DNA of 28,173 nt. Origin: Lingula anatina. Its lineage: Eukaryota > Brachiopoda > Lingulata > Lingulida > Lingulidae. Of the stretch, positions 10,109 to 20,344 are shown one piece after another. Made by a program: the position numbers and the translations under genes. Under the pieces are notes generated by a model. It made no database searches and was not told where the DNA came from. It worked only from the letters and a program-made list of their open reading frames with translations. Positions within the stretch are counted from its first letter, which is position 1. Each line of letters opens with the position of its first letter. The stretch lies in NCBI RefSeq assembly GCF_001039355.2, contig NW_019775943.1, positions 106,662 to 134,834 of the forward strand, written 5' to 3'.

Positions 10109-11755
10109 ATGTCAGAATCGGTCCAAGTTCGCCAGCAGTTGTCTTCTGCATTGGACACACTCCGTCAGCTGATCAGCAATGGTGAGCTGATCTTGTTCCT
10201 GGGAGAACAAGCCTCATGTCTTCCACAGCCGGCTTCAGTGGAGGACTGGTGGAGACACCTAGGGGACTTGGACAAAGAGGTAATGATTAATAGATATGTG
10301 AAAAGTGAGAACAGATTTGTACTAAAATACTGATGGGTTTGAATTGTAAATCGTGTACATGTTATAGTATTGAAGCTTATTGCTTTTATTATTACGGAAA
10401 ACATAACATTATGCTGTTATTAACAATTAAAAACTGTTTGTATCATTTTATGTTCAAATTCTTTTTGTGTGTTATCAATTAAATTGAAAATAAAATTGTA
10501 AAATTTTATATATTTAAATGAACATCTAAAATACTTGCTAAGATAAGAAAGTCAATGTTTTTTTTTCAAAAGGGGAAACCTATGTATTAAGTCACAATTT
10601 GATTTTAGACCCTTACATTATTACAGGATGCAGTTAGCAAGATAGACCAGTTGGAGTCAAATATGAGAGAGAACCAGCAATGGCTGCACACCATCCTCAG
10701 AACGTTGGGCAGATTTCCAATAATCTTCAATGTCAACCCTGACCGCCTGGTTGAGCACTACCTTATCAGACCAGGCGATAATGTCCAGACTGTTAGATTA
10801 GATAGGGTGAGCGCATGGGACATTTCGTGGGGGAGCAATCCTTTATGGCAGATTCCAGGGGAGGGGGGCGGGATCAAGCAGACATGTGCCCCTTCTTGTA
10901 AGGTTCTGAGGTATCTCCTCATTCTGCCCCCCCCCCCCCCCTCCACACACACGTACACCACCTAAAAAATATAATAAGCAAAATGATACAAACCCAATTT
11001 TTCCATCCCTGTGTCTGACTGTTCAACCCCTTTTACACCGGACGACGTCCTTTCTGCATCTTTTGTTCGACCATGAAACTGGCATCGCTGTGGTTGTATA
11101 AAGGAGGCACAAGCATTGCTTTGGTTGCAGAATGAATGCTCAATGATCGGCTAGATTAATGCTAGAAGTGATGGGAAGTGATGGGAACATCTGAACTTAG
11201 TGACTTGATATAATTTTACTTCTATTTTAGGTTGGAAGTCTGTCTGGTACATGGCCCAATGACCACAGAGTTCTACTTATCAAGTGTTTTGGAGATGCTT
11301 CTTATGATGCAAAAGACAAGCTCACGGTAGGCATTTTTTACAATGAGGCTAACTTGTAGAACCTCTGTTTATTTTATGTTATTTTAAATTAAAGAAATAA
11401 TTAAAAGATGTTTCATTGTAAATTAAAGTTTGTGATTTTCTGGCAAAAGTTTTCTGATCATAGTTTTACATTGAAAATATATTTTATTGTATTTTATTGT
11501 ATTTGTAATACTAGCTGGTATTTGAATTTATTGCAATTACAAATACCCCCATATGAAAATGTATGGATGAAGTAATATCTTCAAAAATTTCAGTCTGCTA
11601 GTAAGAACTACATGGAGACCTTTCACTCCATGGCATCTGAGGAGACAGCATTTGTAGAAAACCTTTTCCACCAACACAGTATTCTGTTTCTTGGTTGTGA
11701 AAAAGACCACCCTCTACACAAGGCATTCATGGAAAGATTTGTAAAACATTCCAAG
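10109..11755 (+). other. SIR2-like domain (residues 1-203), altered active site
   Basis: Exons 1-4. The landmarks of SIR2-like domains appear in order: GELILFLGEQAS (residues 25-36) where the family has a GAGxS loop; DWW; IIFNVNPDRLVEHYL (89-103) where it has the T-x-N-x-D segment; LLIKCFGDAS (132-141) where it has K-x-HGD; and HSILFLGCEKDHPL (178-191), matching the family's late LFxGxSxxD strand. Asn94 and Asp96 are kept. The usual catalytic His position is Phe137, and the GAG core reads GEQ. The spacing fits the prokaryotic-type SIR2-like families better than classical sirtuins, and the Cys4 zinc module of sirtuins is absent. The domain probably binds a nucleotide, but normal deacetylase activity is doubtful. 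Confidence 0.7.
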
Positions 11756-14700
11756 GTAACAATAAACTTCTTTTAAAAGCAATGAAATTTGGTTTATGGG
11801 TTATTATTGTAATAAAAAAAACATTTGAGCTAGAAATTTCATGCAACTGATCATTATCATCACGCACACAGAAAATTAGTAAGACTCATCGTATTATGAA
11901 TCATACATGTGTCTGGTGAATTTTGTGTGTTGATAACGTTTTTTTTTATTATCCTTGGATATTATTCTTATTTTCCATTGATACATCAAGTTTTTCAGTT
12001 TTTCTTTGTGTATAGATTCGTCATTATACACTATATTGAATTTTTGAGCTGAGTTTACTGTGATTCAAAACAACCATTTTATTATTTTTTCTTGATTTAT
12101 TTTTTAAAGGGTCAACATTATCTCTTTCAACGAGGAACCACATCAAGCTATTTCCAAGATGACCATTTGACAACCATCCAAACAGACATGGAAATAAATG
12201 AATTTGCCCAATATCTTACTCCAGGGAGTACAGAGTTCAAGATAAGGGCACCCGGAGAGGTAGGCTTGGAGAGTTATTGATTTTTATAACTTAATTTAAT
12301 TATAATAATAATAAAAATTTAGTGTCATATTTATACATAGCGTAAAAAATGAAAAAATTATTGAGATATTCCAAATGATAAGAATATGAACAGAAGTTTA
12401 ATATTGGCACATGCATGCTTAAATAGGGTCCTATTTGGTATTTTTGTTACCCGTGAAATTAAGCCACCTTATATTTCCCCAAGTTGTGTGAATACAAAGA
12501 GTGATCTCTGAAGAACCCCATTCCCATCACCATTATTCATCATTCTTGAAACAATGTCATCATACTCGTGATCGTGACTTTCAACTCTTTTTCGGCTTTT
12601 TGAATGATATATGAATTAAGTTTTATTTACTGTGGTTTCTGAATTGATGATTTTGGTTCCCATGAACTGTGATCACTACCCCCTCCCCCAAATGGGACCT
12701 TCCTTGAAGGATATATAGCCTGTATCTTAAGACAAAAGCAGTCATGTTTATAGCCATTTTCAATTTCATGATAAAGTAACTATCTGTTGTGCGTTGTTGA
12801 AAATGAGTATAATTTGAAAATTTTCTTCTGTCAACAGCTAATATTGAAATAGTTTTTACCTCAAATATTTCGATGTCTGGCAGAACATCTTCATCAGGTA
12901 ATCGAAATATTAGAGGGTGGGGAGGGGGGGGGGTAGAAAGATGAAAAAATAGCCAGACCAAGCAAGTCAGATTATAGAGTAAGACACAGAGGACACTGAA
13001 AATTTTGCTGGTTTAGGTTAGTTTTTTTATGGGGATTGGAGGGGGGGACTGTTGCACCTCTTCCTGTGCCTCTATCATTGTGCTTTGATCCATAAACCAA
13101 TGAAAGCTAACAATTTTTTGCAGGTGTATGAGCACTCCTACCTACCCACCCAGAGAGAGCAGTACTTAAAAGCTCAGTTAACTCTAGAAGCAGCAGCCTC
13201 TGAGATAGGATTCCATACAGCTAAAGTCACCAATGCTTTGGCCACAGATGAGGCACTAGAGGCAGAGTCAAGGGGAAACTTAGAGAAAATGTTTAAGAAT
13301 GATCCTTTCAGTAAGTTATTGTTGTATCATATTTGTCTCAAAAATTCTCCAACATGCATTACTTTTTTCAAGTCATCCATTATAATTTTTATTATCCAGC
13401 AAACAAGTTCATCACCTCTATTATGCACCTTAAGTTAAACAGATGGTTTAAATACATGTATATATAAATGAAGTAACTTGATTAAAACCCTTCAAGTTAA
13501 AGAAATTTAATCTTATTTAATCTTTATGTCCAGTACAGAAATTATGGTATATTGTTATTATATTGCTTTTTTATCCTATCCTTGCACACAGTTGGAGAAT
13601 ATGATGCAAGAACAGTACAAGGAGCAATGGATGCCATGAAAGGAAGACGAGACAATTTATTAAAGGTATTTTGTAGTATCATGCAATGCCAGTGACTCCC
13701 TAAGGAATGCTTTAAAAGATATAACTTTGCACTAGTAAAAAATTATGCCATGAAAAATAATGGCAAATATATCTGAATTAATTTGCTGTTTGTATGTTGT
13801 GCATTGTATCTAAAGGGAACTTGAAATTTATAACAAGTTATAAATTTTCATTTATTATGGTAGTGATGAAAAATCTTCCAAAGCAATATTATAATACATC
13901 GGTAACACAGCTTTTGAATCGTATTTTTTTCCAGCTCATTCAAAATGGAGTAAGGGTGACAGCAATCTTCAGATTTGACACTTTTGAAAAAGACATTGTT
14001 GATACCTCTACCAAAAAGGATGTCCGCCAGAGAAATGTGAGGAAATATGCCTCTGTTTTACTGCAGTCACGTTCTGTTCTAAATAACCAGAGTATGCTGG
14101 AGCTGAGAGTAGTGCAGGACATGAATGAAGAGCAGACAAAAAGGATGAAGGAACAGTATGCTGTTATCAGATTGAAGGGTATGGGTTTTCTGTTGATTGT
14201 TTAATTTGTTTAATATTTGATTTTTATTTTCCATTTTTTCCCATCCTTTTAAAGTGCTTATAATGAAAATTCTCAAGGGTTGAAATATTTAAAGGGGATG
14301 TGGGTTCTCTTTAAAAAATTATAAAGAAACATTTTCCTTTGATATGATAACTTATTTCCCCTTTATATCCTATTGCTTCCATTTCTTTTTAAGACAGTAA
14401 TCTTATTATTCCGACTTGTATTTTCAAGTTTCATTATTTCCTTAAGGTGCATTCAAAATAATGACTTGTTTCTACAGGAAGCTCCGATGAAGCTATTGCT
14501 TATGCCTCACCTGCTGTTGAAGGCAAGAAAAATGTCAGCATCAATTTAATCAGTGTTAATGGTACTGAGGCAGCCAGAAAGCGTAAGATATTTGAGGAAA
14601 GCAGAGAAGCTGCGTGGGACCATGAGAAGTCCATGTTGAATCTGACCACTGCACTGCTCCAAGCCGATCAGGAACTGAAAGCCATCAGTGTATGTCATAA

Positions 14701-17700
14701 AAGTTCATAAGTCATTCTTGTTCATGAATATATAACAACTTAATCACCCCAATTTAATAATTTAATAAATATGGTAAGACAATTTGACAAATGATGTATT
14801 AAGTCATGGATATCTCTTATATTTTTAGACGGAAGACAGAAATAAACTTCAAAGGCTTTACAATGTCCAGATGTTGACAAAGACTGAAATTGAACCTGGG
14901 ACATGGGAGAAGCTGGGTGAAGGAAGCTTTGGTGCAGTGTTCAAGGTACAGTGGAAAGGAAAAGAAATGGCCTACAAAGTCTTGCAGAAGATATCAAAAG
15001 CAGATGATCTGGAGGAATTTGAAGGAGAATACCAGAGCTTGAAGTAAGCTTTTATTCAACAACTGTTTTCTGTTTTTTTTTTTAATCCAGAATAAATTTC
15101 TGATTTGTATGTTATTAATTTTTTGTTCAACATGCCTTCACTTGGCTTTGAAAAAATGAATGACTTATTTTTCTCTTTTTCAAAATATGAGTGATGGCTT
15201 TCTTCTTTCAAGGAAAATTCATCATCCAAATATCATCTCTGTAGCAGAGATGTACCGCACGGACAATCCTATCCAGTTAGGTATTTTGATGGAGTACATG
15301 TCAGGGGGCAGTGTCAGGGATGTGATGAACAGGAACCCAGGTCAAGGTCAGAGCAAGGACTTTGTCTCCAGGCTAGCCATGCAAGTAGCGCATGCTTTGG
15401 ATTATCTGCATTCCCTGAAGCCAGCCATAATACACAGGGATATTAAGGCAGATAACATATTTGTAAGTTTTGTGGTTGCAGAAATATGGTGCTGGGGTTC
15501 TTAGTCACAAGCTTTAATTTATTTATTTTTTTTTCATTTTAAAAATTGAAATAAACTTGGGAAATATAAAATGGAATAGATATCAATGAAAGTTACATTT
15601 GATAAAAATATGCTTATTACCACAGAGAAATAAGCATGGTGCATCGGTATATACTTAAAAAAAGTGAAAACTTTGAAAGACGAAAAAGACTGGTTTTTCA
15701 TTGTCTCATGTGTAAAGATATTTTTAAAATATTTTAAAAGTAACTGTAAGCTTTTTTTGCTGCGAGGGCCTTTGATAAAAGGTTGAAATGCTGTGCCTCA
15801 CAGGTAAAAACATGTACATCCTCTTTGGAAATGATTTTTAAGAATTGAAAGGCAGTTTATTGATGTCAGGCATAAGAAGCAATCAGAAACTTGTCAAAAC
15901 AATAGTTGTCCACCTGAATGTAGTGGCTACACTCTGGCTGAGGCAAACCTCAGCTAGACTGACAATTTTTAATTATTATGTAGGGATGTATGTAAAATGT
16001 ATGTTGAAATTAATTCAGTCTACAATGGCTCTATGTAAAATTCCAGTAAAATGGAAGTGGATCAGTAATGTTCTGTCACTGGTTACAGTAACTGCTTCTG
16101 GTCTGAGCTAGGAGATTCTTAGACCCCATTCCCATAGATTTTAGATCGATCTATCCCTGTGAGGAGTCTCTCTAGATTACTATCAGCTCAGCCGGCTCAA
16201 GCATCTGTCCCGCCTACTTAAAGCTGTAAGGGGGTAATTAACTATGGTGCCTGCTCGGCTGACTGCAATTTACAGTAGCCTGAACCCCCAGGGAGTTAGG
16301 TCGATCTAAATCTAAATCTCTGGATCGATTTAAATCTGTGGGAATGCACCCTTAGACCCAGCTTTTGACCCTAGACCCAAGATTTTGGTCAGTAGGATAA
16401 AAAAATTTAGCACAGGCTGCTTGTTCACTTTTATTCTATTAAGGCACCTTTTAGCTATGCTTGGTTGATATTCATTGAACAATTATTTAGAGTACATGTA
16501 CAATTTGTTCCAGAATGATGCAGAGTTCATCCTTTTTTTCCAGATGACAGCAGACAAACAGACCTTCAAGTTGGGTGACTTTGGTCTTTCAAGGATTACC
16601 TACAGTACATACCAGACTAAGACCATGGGCTGGGGCTGTTACCGCTACATGGCACCAGAGATGGGAAGAACACAAAAATATTCACCCAAAGTAGATGTAT
16701 ATGCTTTTGGTGAGCTTACATTGACAAGGATTTGGATTGAATGCATATCTCTGTAGATATATTAGTTAAAAAAATAATTTGATTAATTTTATCAATTTAT
16801 CTTTATTTTGATGGAGGAATTTGACAAAAATGATTTTATTAGCAAATAAGCTTTAACAAATACTTCCATCTAGTATGTCATTCTAACTTTGGGAGCATCA
16901 AGTAAGCTGTCTGATTAAGGCCCTTTGATGAATTGTCGAACTTTCATCCTTTATAGAACACGATAAGTCTATTTAGAAATGATTTACCTTTTCACCATTT
17001 ACATCTTGTTATCAGGTCTGCTGTTGGTGGAGGTGATTACAGGCAATATAGCATTCAGTGAAATAATGGACAACAGTGAAGTGTTCAAGAGAATAGCTGC
17101 TGGTCAGCTGCCAGTGGAAGTGCCAGTAAGTGTCATAGAAATAAACGTTGTACAGGCACAATTGTGAGACGGTGGTATATATCAGATTCAGGATCTTCCT
17201 AATGGGTGCAGAAGTTTTTTTTTCTTTTTGTCATATACAAGACTAAGGTGTGCTGTTTATCTTTAAATGCATTTCTTAATAAAAACTATACTTGGTTGTT
17301 TTAACCTATCCAGGAGGAATGTGAAAAAGTCCATGGTCTCCAGATGAAGGCCACCATATCTGCCTGTGTCATTGCCAATTCCAACCTGCGGCCTAAGATG
17401 AAGGATGTCATCAAGATGTTAGAGGGAAAGCTGACAAAGTTTCAGAAACATGAAGAAGTGGAGCTGCTTTGTCTGGGAACTGGAAAAGGGGCAACTGGTA
17501 TTTTTTTTATGATAAAAGTTTTGTTTGATGTTTCAATTTTTTATTTTGGTTCTGAATGAACACACTTGCCTTAGACATTTATGAATTCACATATTGAAAG
17601 AAATGTGATTGTTGAAAATCTTCTGAAAAGGGGGATGGACCTTAATTGATAAGAGTTTTCCAGAGCAAAGAGCATCACGTGATTTATACTAGTATGTCAG

Positions 17701-20172
17701 TTTTGCAGTTTTATTTCTCTATGATTTCAGCTGTTCAGGATGGAGAACCCAGTTCTTCTTTTGTCATTCTCCACAATGGCAAACCTGTACTCCTTGTAGA
17801 TATAGGTTACTTGGTCATGATGCAGTACCAGCAACTTGTTGGTAAGGGAGTTAATTCTGTTTCACATCTGTTTGACAGTTGACTTAACATTATAAAAATT
17901 CCACACCATTCAATAACTTAATCCTAAATTAATTTTAAGACATTAAAAAGCAAATGTGAGTCCATTTACAAGAATGCCTTTATTTGAGCAAAATTTTACA
18001 AATAAATGTAAAAATTGTTGGGAGATCTCAGTTATTTAGTATCGCAAACTGAATTGTAGGAAATTTAAAGTGATATGTATACAAAAAGGTTTGATATGTG
18101 TTAAAAATAGACTTTCAGGCACATCAGTGACATACTGATTCTAAATCTCATCTTTAAAAAAGATTTTCCTTCTTATTTATAGGCAAAGAACCAGTTTTCA
18201 ACATGTTCATTACCCACAACCATTCAGACCATGCTGGTGAACTGCCAGTGTCTATGTGCATATTTGTACCCACATTGATGAAACGGGGTTACACCAAAAG
18301 TCCCTTCAAGATCTTTGCTGGATCAGAAACTATGCCAAAGCTCATAAATCACAGAATGGATGAGGCTTACTCTATGCCAGGTCTTAATGATCACGTATGT
18401 GTAACAACTTTATAGTTGTTTTAAAAAAAGTAAATTGTTTCAACGATTCATGGTTTTATTGGTGTGATCAAGAGCCTTCCTTCTGTGAAGGATAAATTTG
18501 CCATGCCCATGGGACATTTGTGTCATGGGGAATTTTCTTTTTATTACCAGCAATAGACAGTGTTTGGTCTACCTTATCTAATTGGTTTTGGTGACTTTAA
18601 ATTTGCAGAAAAAGATTGCTGACTGGCGGACATGTTCCCCAGGAGAGAGGGAGACCATTGATGATAATGGCCTGTTTTCCTTGGAGACTGTTAAAAGTCA
18701 ACATTCAGAAGTTGGTTATGGTGAGTCATTTGTTGCTCCTCTTTATGTCAAAATGTTTGGGAGTTATTGTTAATGATGAAAGTTAGGAAAATGGTTAGAA
18801 AAATGGTTAGAAACGATTGTATAATATTTAAGCTTATATAAGTAAATATAAGTGTATCCAATATATTTTTGTTTAACGGGACATTCATTAAATATGTAAA
18901 AGTTTACAAAATACATGTAGTGGCCATTCTCAATACTAATATCTGCATTGTATTCATATGTTATTTATTTAACCACATACTCAAAGACTTCATTCCCATA
19001 GACATCATTGGTCTATGTAGATTGATCCAACTCTGTGGAGACTCTTGCTGAGTGCAATCAGCTTAACTGAATGACATGCTTCCTATTGTTCCCAATGTAT
19101 TCATATAATCACCAGCTTATCTGTATTCTACTCTATTGTCAGAGGTGGCAGTAATTCAGTTAAGCTGACTGCACTCAGCAAGAATCCCCACAGACTGGGA
19201 TCAATCTACGTAGACCGATGGTGTACATGGGAATTGGGTGTAACTACTTCTGACACTGCATTTCAGGGTTTGTGCTGTACTACAAAGGGTCTCCAATACT
19301 GGGCTACTCGGGAGACTCTGGCTTTGTCAAGGAACTGTATGACAAAATATACGAAGCTCCAACAGTGATTGTCGATGGCAGAGAAAGAGGCACTTGGGAG
19401 CATGCAGGAGTAAGTGGTATTTACTCAGAATCAAATCATACATTTTCATTGGGCCGTAGCTATGGTGTCATGGAGAAATATTAAGATAAAGATGTGCATT
19501 TCATTTTGTAAATACATGTAGCAATTTCAGTCAGTGGTTTGGTCTCATATAAGTATGATAAGTCAATTATTACTAATTTTGCAAACATTGAAATATGGCT
19601 TATTTATGTATTTTCAGTTTGACGAAATTAAGGAATATACCAAAACTAGCAAGGTAAGGATATTCCAGAGGGCTGTTGATCATTCTTTTAAGCATCTTTT
19701 AAACTAGAAATTAACAGATTGTTTGTCTTTTTGAAAAAAAAAAGTCACTTAATTCATGGGTTCAATATTCGAGACTCCTCAAGTGAGAGTACACTCTAAA
19801 GAAAATTAATGAGAAACTTGTGTGTTGTTTTCTTAAATAAAATGTTGTTATTAACTGATATCTTTTTAATGCTGTTTTTTATTGTCATGTGACATTTTTA
19901 AAATCCTTGCTCTAAAAAATGTACATACAATTTAGCACGAGTTTGTGTATGTTACTGGATATGGAGCACCCCGAGAGTCACCTGGTGACAAGTACCTCCC
20001 ATCCATCAAACCACTTGAGATTGGTCAGCAGTACCCCTTGGTGTCAGCGGGTCAAATGGCTGATGGGCAGGGTCCAGACCCTGCTGGCCAGGGAACAGGC
20101 GACATCCACCCTGGCAGTGGACAAGAGCAATATCCTACACCTCACAAGGCAGTGCAGAGTCTGGGGCAGTGA
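10109..20172 (+). CDS. SIR2-like / protein kinase / metallo-beta-lactamase fusion protein, ~1083 aa
   Basis: Twenty coding exons with continuous phase: 10109-10279, 10627-10806, 11231-11326, 11594-11755, 12110-12259, 13124-13310, 13592-13665, 13935-14178, 14478-14689, 14829-15043, 15213-15462, 16544-16709, 17016-17125, 17314-17497, 17731-17841, 18183-18394, 18609-18720, 19267-19409, 19618-19653 and 19936-20172 (TGA). Domain order: SIR2-like about 1-210, unrecognised module about 254-490, Ser/Thr-type kinase about 517-775, MBL fold about 788-1020, then a Pro/Gly/Gln-rich tail. I chose the ATG at 10109 because the SIR2-like domain begins there. The frame stays open upstream, but an AG at 10080-10081 (TACAAATAG) could be the acceptor of a 5' UTR exon. 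There is no signal peptide or membrane segment, so it is probably cytosolic or nuclear. Kinase and MBL share exon 17314-17497, which argues against two separate genes. A sensor-kinase-hydrolase role is inferred. Confidence 0.85.
10929..10942. repeat. C14 homopolymer in intron 2
   Basis: A run of about 14 C in intron 2 of the fusion gene, shortly after a G-rich stretch near 10858-10871. It is non-coding. Confidence 0.8.
12110..14689 (+). other. Middle module (residues 204-492), unrecognised
   Basis: Exons 5-9. An Ala/Glu-rich helical stretch (LEAAASEIGF, ATDEALEAES) leads to an apparent alpha/beta unit: NGVRVTAIFRFDTFEKDI, then VRKYASVLLQSRSVL, MLELRVVQDM, EQTKRMKEQYAVIRLKG and KKNVSINLISVNG. 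A helical linker (EESREAAWDHEKSMLN) leads into the kinase. The alternation of strands and helices suggests a ligand- or partner-binding sensor domain. I do not recognise it, and comparison with PLD-like or other small sensory folds would be a guess. Confidence 0.5.
12260..13123 (+). other. Intron 5 of the fusion gene
   Basis: An 864-bp intron with G-rich tracts near 12913-12932 and 13036-13046. No exon or conserved element is visible; a minus-strand open frame here has no splice or start support. Confidence 0.5.
14829..17497 (+). other. Protein kinase domain (about residues 517-775)
   Basis: Exons 10-14. All classical motifs are present: glycine loop LGEGSFGAV (521-529), the lysine of AYK (Lys542), a Glu in the following helix (EFEGEYQSL), catalytic loop HRDIKADN (638-645, Asp640), DFG (659-661), YRYMAPEM (681-687), DVYAFGLLLVEV and the late Arg in NLRPKM (Arg765). 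The Lys in HRDIKADN points to Ser/Thr specificity. The short activation segment and Thr/Ser-rich loop (RITYSTYQTKTMGWG) resemble TKL/IRAK-like kinases. It looks active. Confidence 0.9.
16127..16350. mobile_element. Foldback MITE-like element, copy 1 (in intron 11)
   Basis: The left arm starts CATTCCCATAGATTTTAGATC and the right arm ends in the inverse, GATTTAAATCTGTGGGAATG. Inner CAGCTCAGCCGGCTC and GCTCGGCTGACTG also face each other. A 9-bp direct repeat CTTAGACCC flanks it (16118-16126, 16351-16359) and may be the target-site duplication. It is related to the element at 18991. Confidence 0.65.
17446..20005 (+). other. Metallo-beta-lactamase fold domain (about residues 784-1020)
   Basis: The end of exon 14 through part of exon 20. 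It opens with ELLCLGTGKG (789-798) and the strand VLLVDIG, as in RNase Z-like and other MBL hydrolases. The metal-binding set is complete: HxHxDH as HNHSDH (849-854), a third His in SQHSEVGYG (His940), the bridging Asp in YSGDSG (Asp962) and a final His in GTWEHAG (His991). This pattern fits a dinuclear zinc phosphodiesterase or related hydrolase rather than a true beta-lactamase. No exosite characteristic of tRNase Z is visible, so the substrate cannot be named. The domain follows the kinase after a linker of only about ten residues. Confidence 0.85.
18991..19236. mobile_element. Foldback MITE-like element, copy 2 (in intron 17)
   Basis: Two arms of about 80 bp are inverted copies of each other. 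The left starts CATTCCCATAGACATCATTG and ends CAGCTTAACTGAAT; the right starts ATTCAGTTAAGCTGACTGCA and ends near GGGAATTG. About 85 bp of loop separates them. It shares its arm layout (GGGAAT ends, GATCGATC/GATTGATC, CTGTG-GGA-TCT, CAGCT) with 16127-16350. It has no coding capacity. Confidence 0.8.
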
Positions 20173-20337
20173 ACGTCCGAATAAGAAAGTTTTAATTGAA
20201 ATTATCATTTAGACAAGAGTTGAACGTTAATTCATACGAAAAGACATTCCATAAATTGATTAACTTTATTATGTGAAGTTCAATGTTGGTCTCATCTTGG
20301 GGAACAAGCGTTTTAGTCTACTTTGATCCAGATCCAG

Positions 20338-20343
20338 AATAAA
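20338..20343 (+). terminator. Putative polyadenylation signal AATAAA
   Basis: The first AATAAA after the fusion-gene stop, 165 bases past TGA. A second lies near 20903, so the 3' UTR could be about 190 or about 750 bases. Confidence 0.4.
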
Positions 20344-20344
20344 T

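Noticed and set aside
10109-20172. Bacterial contamination as the source of the SIR2, kinase and MBL domains
   Set aside because: The domains are split by about 19 spliceosomal introns with AT-rich animal-like sequence and shared MITEs; any transfer would be ancient.
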